Part shown: piece after piece, positions 5,917-7,516 of the stretch
Numbering within the stretch: position 1 is the first letter of the stretch
How the letters are laid out: each line of letters begins with the position of its first letter
From: Nostoc cf. edaphicum LEGE 07299
GTDB taxonomy: Bacteria; Cyanobacteriota; Cyanobacteriia; Cyanobacteriales; Nostocaceae
DNA: 7,516 nucleotides
Direction of reading: 5' to 3'
NCBI RefSeq assembly: GCF_015207245.1
Contig: NZ_JADEXF010000138.1
Span: 1-7,516 of the forward strand
Translations under genes and position numbers: made by a program
Notes under the pieces: generated by a model
Databases searched by the model: none
Seen by the model: the letters and a program-made list of their open reading frames with translations, nothing else
What the model was told of the DNA's origin: nothing

Positions 5917-6477
5917 GTGAGCCAATCTGATACACCTAATATTCAAGTTCTCTCGACGGAAGTATCGCAGCTACGCCAGGAGTTGCAACTTCGCGATCAA
6001 TTAGTACAACAACTATCTCAAGAACTCTTCCGGCTGGTAAAGGGTAACACTAGTTTTATGCCCCAGCAGCCGGAATTTGAGCGCGATCTGACCCAGTTAC
6101 ACGCTTTACAAGAACAACTCCAAGCTGTAGAACAGCAGGTGGCCTTCTACCAAGAGCAAATTACAACTCGTGACTCCGAAATTTACCAATTGCGACAGTC
6201 AGTTCAAGAACTTACCGATCGCACTCGGATGTTGGAGCAAGTAGTACAAGAGTTGCCTCAAATTTACCGTCGTAAGTTTGAGGAGCGGATGACGCCAGTG
6301 AGAGAAAAGGTAGCAATGCTACAACGGGAAAACCGCCAACTGCAAGCAGAACTGCAAAGTGTGAGTTACCGTTTAGCACTCAAAACTCGCAATGCTAGTC
6401 ACAGCGGTATTGATTTACCAAATTTTCCCCGCCCAGCATCCGAACAAACTAATATTTCGACTCCCCAGAATGCCTAA
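5917..6477 (+). CDS. Glutamine-rich coiled-coil protein of unknown function
   Basis: A 186-residue soluble protein dominated by heptad-like helices. Likely coiled-coil segments are about 10-41 (STEVSQLRQELQLRDQLVQQ), 53-112 and 116-156 (REKVAMLQRENRQLQAELQS). A break near 43-52 (NTSFMPQQP) separates the first two and the LPQIYRRKF turn near 113-121 the last two. The last 30 residues are Pro, Ser and Asn-rich and probably unstructured. It has no signal peptide, membrane helix or enzymatic motif. A structural, cell-shape or scaffold role is conceivable but unsupported. The start is GTG at 5917: an in-frame TAA lies 6 nt upstream and the next Met is residue 48, so no other start is reasonable. 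The nearest purine-rich site is a weak GGGAG 12 nt upstream. It is separated from rpsF by 196 bp and may have its own promoter. Confidence 0.85.
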   Translation: MSQSDTPNIQVLSTEVSQLRQELQLRDQLVQQLSQELFRLVKGNTSFMPQQPEFERDLTQLHALQEQLQAVEQQVAFYQEQITTRDSEIYQLRQSVQELTDRTRMLEQVVQELPQIYRRKFEERMTPVREKVAMLQRENRQLQAELQSVSYRLALKTRNASHSGIDLPNFPRPASEQTNISTPQNA

Positions 6478-6501
6478 AATTATCATTATGGTGGAATCTA
6501 A

Positions 6502-6618
6502 GAGGTAAGAAATTGGTGCATCGAAACATCTTGGAGGCATCTAAGTAGTAGATCGAGGCAAAAATAACTATAAAGTTAGAAATAACGTCAAAGCTGAGAT
6601 TCTAACCTTTCTTACCTC
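6502..6618. repeat. 11-bp perfect inverted repeat spanning 117 bp
   Basis: GAGGTAAGAAA (6502-6512) is the exact reverse complement of TTTCTTACCTC (6608-6618). Inside lies a small TAACT-ATAA-AGTTA hairpin near 6570. It starts 24 bp after the coiled-coil gene's stop. It could fold as a long 3'-end RNA structure, or be a small non-autonomous element with terminal inverted repeats; no target-site duplication is evident at its ends. Confidence 0.65.
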
Positions 6619-6856
6619 CTGCTTCCTTTCACTAGTTACGCCGTATATAAAACAATTAGCTTAGAGTAATTTGCATAACCTTGTATTTAAAAGGCTGGGG
6701 AGTGTCACAAATAATTGCATTTGCTTTGATCAATTTTGGCAATTTCTGACTTTACTGCTTTAGGTAGATGACTTCCAATAATGCAATTTGTACTACCTAG
6801 CTCAAAGAGATGAGTTTCTCTCAACATTCTTCTCTGGACAATTAAAGAAAATCAGC

Positions 6857-6880
6857 CTGCTAGCACCAGACTGTTATCTT
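6857..6880. repeat. Displaced 24-bp copy of the STAS gene 3' end
   Basis: An exact 24-bp direct copy of 6952-6975, the last codons of the STAS gene. The repeat starts are 95 bp apart with 71 bp between the copies. Identity stops sharply at both edges. On the minus strand the copy would read DNSLVLA then G and a stop, but an in-frame TAA immediately precedes it, so it is not an expressed gene end. Confidence 0.9.
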
Positions 6881-6892
6881 AAAGAGAATATG

Positions 6893-6910
6893 AAAAAATG
6901 CAAATATTGC
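6893..6910 (-). terminator. Weak candidate terminator of the STAS gene
   Basis: On the minus strand GCAA-TAT-TTGC (6910 down to 6900) is followed by A and six T residues. The 4-bp, AT-containing stem is short for an intrinsic terminator. It lies about 37 bp past the STAS stop codon and inside the 71 bp between the two 24-bp repeats. Confidence 0.3.
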
Positions 6911-6946
6911 TTGACTCCGCCATCCTTCTTTAGGTAGATTTATTAG

Positions 6947-7300
6947 TTAATCTGCTAGCACCAGACTGTTATCTTTGACGGTGGTAAAAATATCTTGGTA
7001 AGTGTGGAAAATTTCAAACACTGTATCGAGTTGGGTAAGTTCCAAAATCAACCGTACAGGAGCTTGTACGTTGCATAGAACCAAGCGGCAACCACTCTGA
7101 CGTGCAGCTTTTAAGCCTTTTACTAAAGGAACTAACCCAGAGCTGTCCATGAAGTTAACTTCTGCTAGGTCGATAACCCAGAGTTGATAAGCTTGAGGGA
7201 CTACTCCAGCCATCTGTTCGCTCAAAGCCTTACCGCCTTCCAAATCTATGCTTCCTTGGGGTTTAAACAAAATCACTTGAAGTTCTTGTGTGAAAGCCAT
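6947..7300 (-). CDS. Single-domain STAS protein (SpoIIAA-like anti-sigma-factor antagonist)
   Basis: A 117-residue protein that is essentially one STAS domain. Seen: an N-terminal strand (QVILFKPQGSIDLEGG, 8-23) with the usual G-x-I/L-D start, a central strand WVIDLAEVNF (41-50), the phosphoacceptor loop MDSSGLVPLV (51-60) with D52 and S53 aligning with Asp57/Ser58 of Bacillus SpoIIAA, then CRLVLCNVQAPVRLILELTQLDTVFEIF (71-98), the last strand and helix. Known: such proteins bind a serine-kinase anti-sigma factor or partner and are switched off by phosphorylation of that serine and restored by a PP2C phosphatase. No kinase, phosphatase or sigma factor gene is in the window, so its partners are elsewhere or beyond the edge. 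The start ATG has no Shine-Dalgarno. The last codons overlap a 24-bp sequence repeated downstream. Confidence 0.93.
   Translation of the reverse strand: MAFTQELQVILFKPQGSIDLEGGKALSEQMAGVVPQAYQLWVIDLAEVNFMDSSGLVPLVKGLKAARQSGCRLVLCNVQAPVRLILELTQLDTVFEIFHTYQDIFTTVKDNSLVLAD
6952..6975. repeat. Genic copy of the 24-bp direct repeat
   Basis: This is the copy lying within the STAS coding sequence, encoding residues from the KDNSLVLA end. It is identical to 6857-6880. Confidence 0.9.
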
Positions 7301-7516
7301 GAATTTAACAGGGTAATTGGAACACTTGACAGAAAATTGAAAAAGACATCAATACTTTTTCTCTTTCAACGGTAAAATGACTCTTTTACCCAGATATTTG
7401 GGCAATTGCAGTCCTACAGTTGAGAGAGATTATTTCAGTATTCATGTCGTATAATTTGTGATAACTTTCATCAATATAGGCATAAGCGCCTAACAATTTC
7501 GGTATCAACCGTATCT
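7301..7516. other. Upstream region of the STAS gene
   Basis: This stretch runs to the window edge and contains no supported gene. It has two overlapping hairpins (7371-7402) and an isolated TATAAT (7450-7455) on the plus strand without a -35 at proper spacing. No clear minus-strand promoter for the STAS gene was found. Confidence 0.5.
7371..7402. promoter_or_regulatory. Two overlapping inverted repeats upstream of the STAS gene
   Basis: GGTAAAA-TGACTC-TTTTACC (7371-7390, perfect 7-bp arms) shares its final CC with CCCA-GATATT-TGGG (7389-7402, 4-bp arms). The two cannot fold fully at once. They lie 71-102 bp upstream of the STAS start. No T-tract follows on either strand, so an operator or leader switch is likelier than a terminator. 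Confidence 0.4.

Larger units (their letters stand above)
6478..6946. other. Convergent spacer rich in repeats, no gene seen
   Basis: About 470 bp between the 3' ends of the coiled-coil gene and the STAS gene. It holds an 11-bp inverted repeat spanning 117 bp, a 24-bp copy of the STAS gene tail, a 12-bp direct repeat CTTTAGGTAGAT (6758-6769 and 6928-6939), a 9-bp inverted repeat AATTGCATT/AATGCAATT (6713-6721 and 6780-6788), TAGGTAG/CTACCTA arms (6761-6767 and 6793-6799) and a small AGAGA/TCTCT hairpin (6806-6821). No ORF longer than a few codons is credible. Confidence 0.65.

Noticed and set aside
7184..7454. Short plus-strand frames, including a 25-codon one at 7377-7454
   Set aside because: One is antisense to the STAS gene. 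The other is too short, begins inside a hairpin arm and has no ribosome binding site.
7450..7455. Perfect TATAAT on the plus strand
   Set aside because: The nearest -35-like TTGAGA is 24 bp away and no plus-strand gene starts inside the window after it.

Overview
The window looks like chromosomal DNA of a cyanobacterium, most likely a filamentous Nostocales-type organism. The reasons are eight copies of the HIP1 palindrome GCGATCGC in 7.5 kb, a Tic20/Ycf60-family membrane protein, a degenerate heptamer repeat of the STRR kind next to a ribosomal gene, and a ribosomal S6 sequence that reads as cyanobacterial. Wide AT-rich spacers between short transcription units fit this. No tRNA, rRNA, CRISPR array, transposase or phage gene is visible.

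Layout: (1) 24-2846, minus strand: a 940-residue protein of unknown function. It has three beta-rich blocks separated by long acidic, proline-rich, probably disordered linkers, one of which carries a 3 x 16-residue tandem repeat. (2) 2847-3448: a divergent spacer of about 600 bp with a 16-bp palindrome and a hairpin. (3) 3449-4205, plus strand: a 65-residue four-cysteine protein with a near-ideal Shine-Dalgarno, then a Tic20-family four-helix membrane protein; the two may form one transcript. (4) 4206-4979, minus strand: a fumarylacetoacetate-hydrolase-family enzyme with all expected catalytic and metal residues. Its stop codon directly abuts that of tic20. (5) 4980-5360: a divergent spacer with candidate promoters for rpsF. 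(6) 5361-5720, plus strand: ribosomal protein S6, followed by four heptamer repeats and a possible terminator. (7) 5917-6477, plus strand: a glutamine-rich coiled-coil protein with a GTG start. (8) 6478-6946: a convergent spacer with a 117-bp inverted-repeat structure and a second copy of the last coding bases of the next gene. (9) 6947-7300, minus strand: a single-domain STAS (SpoIIAA-like) anti-sigma-factor antagonist with an intact DSSG phosphoacceptor loop. (10) 7301-7516: its upstream region with two overlapping hairpins.

The genes do not form one pathway; this reads as an ordinary housekeeping neighbourhood mixed with lineage-specific unknowns. I found no convincing defence, mobile or biosynthetic system. 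The most useful leads are the 24-bp duplication of the STAS gene's 3' end, the modular 940-residue protein, the small four-Cys protein beside tic20, and the zero-spacing convergent pair tic20/FAH.
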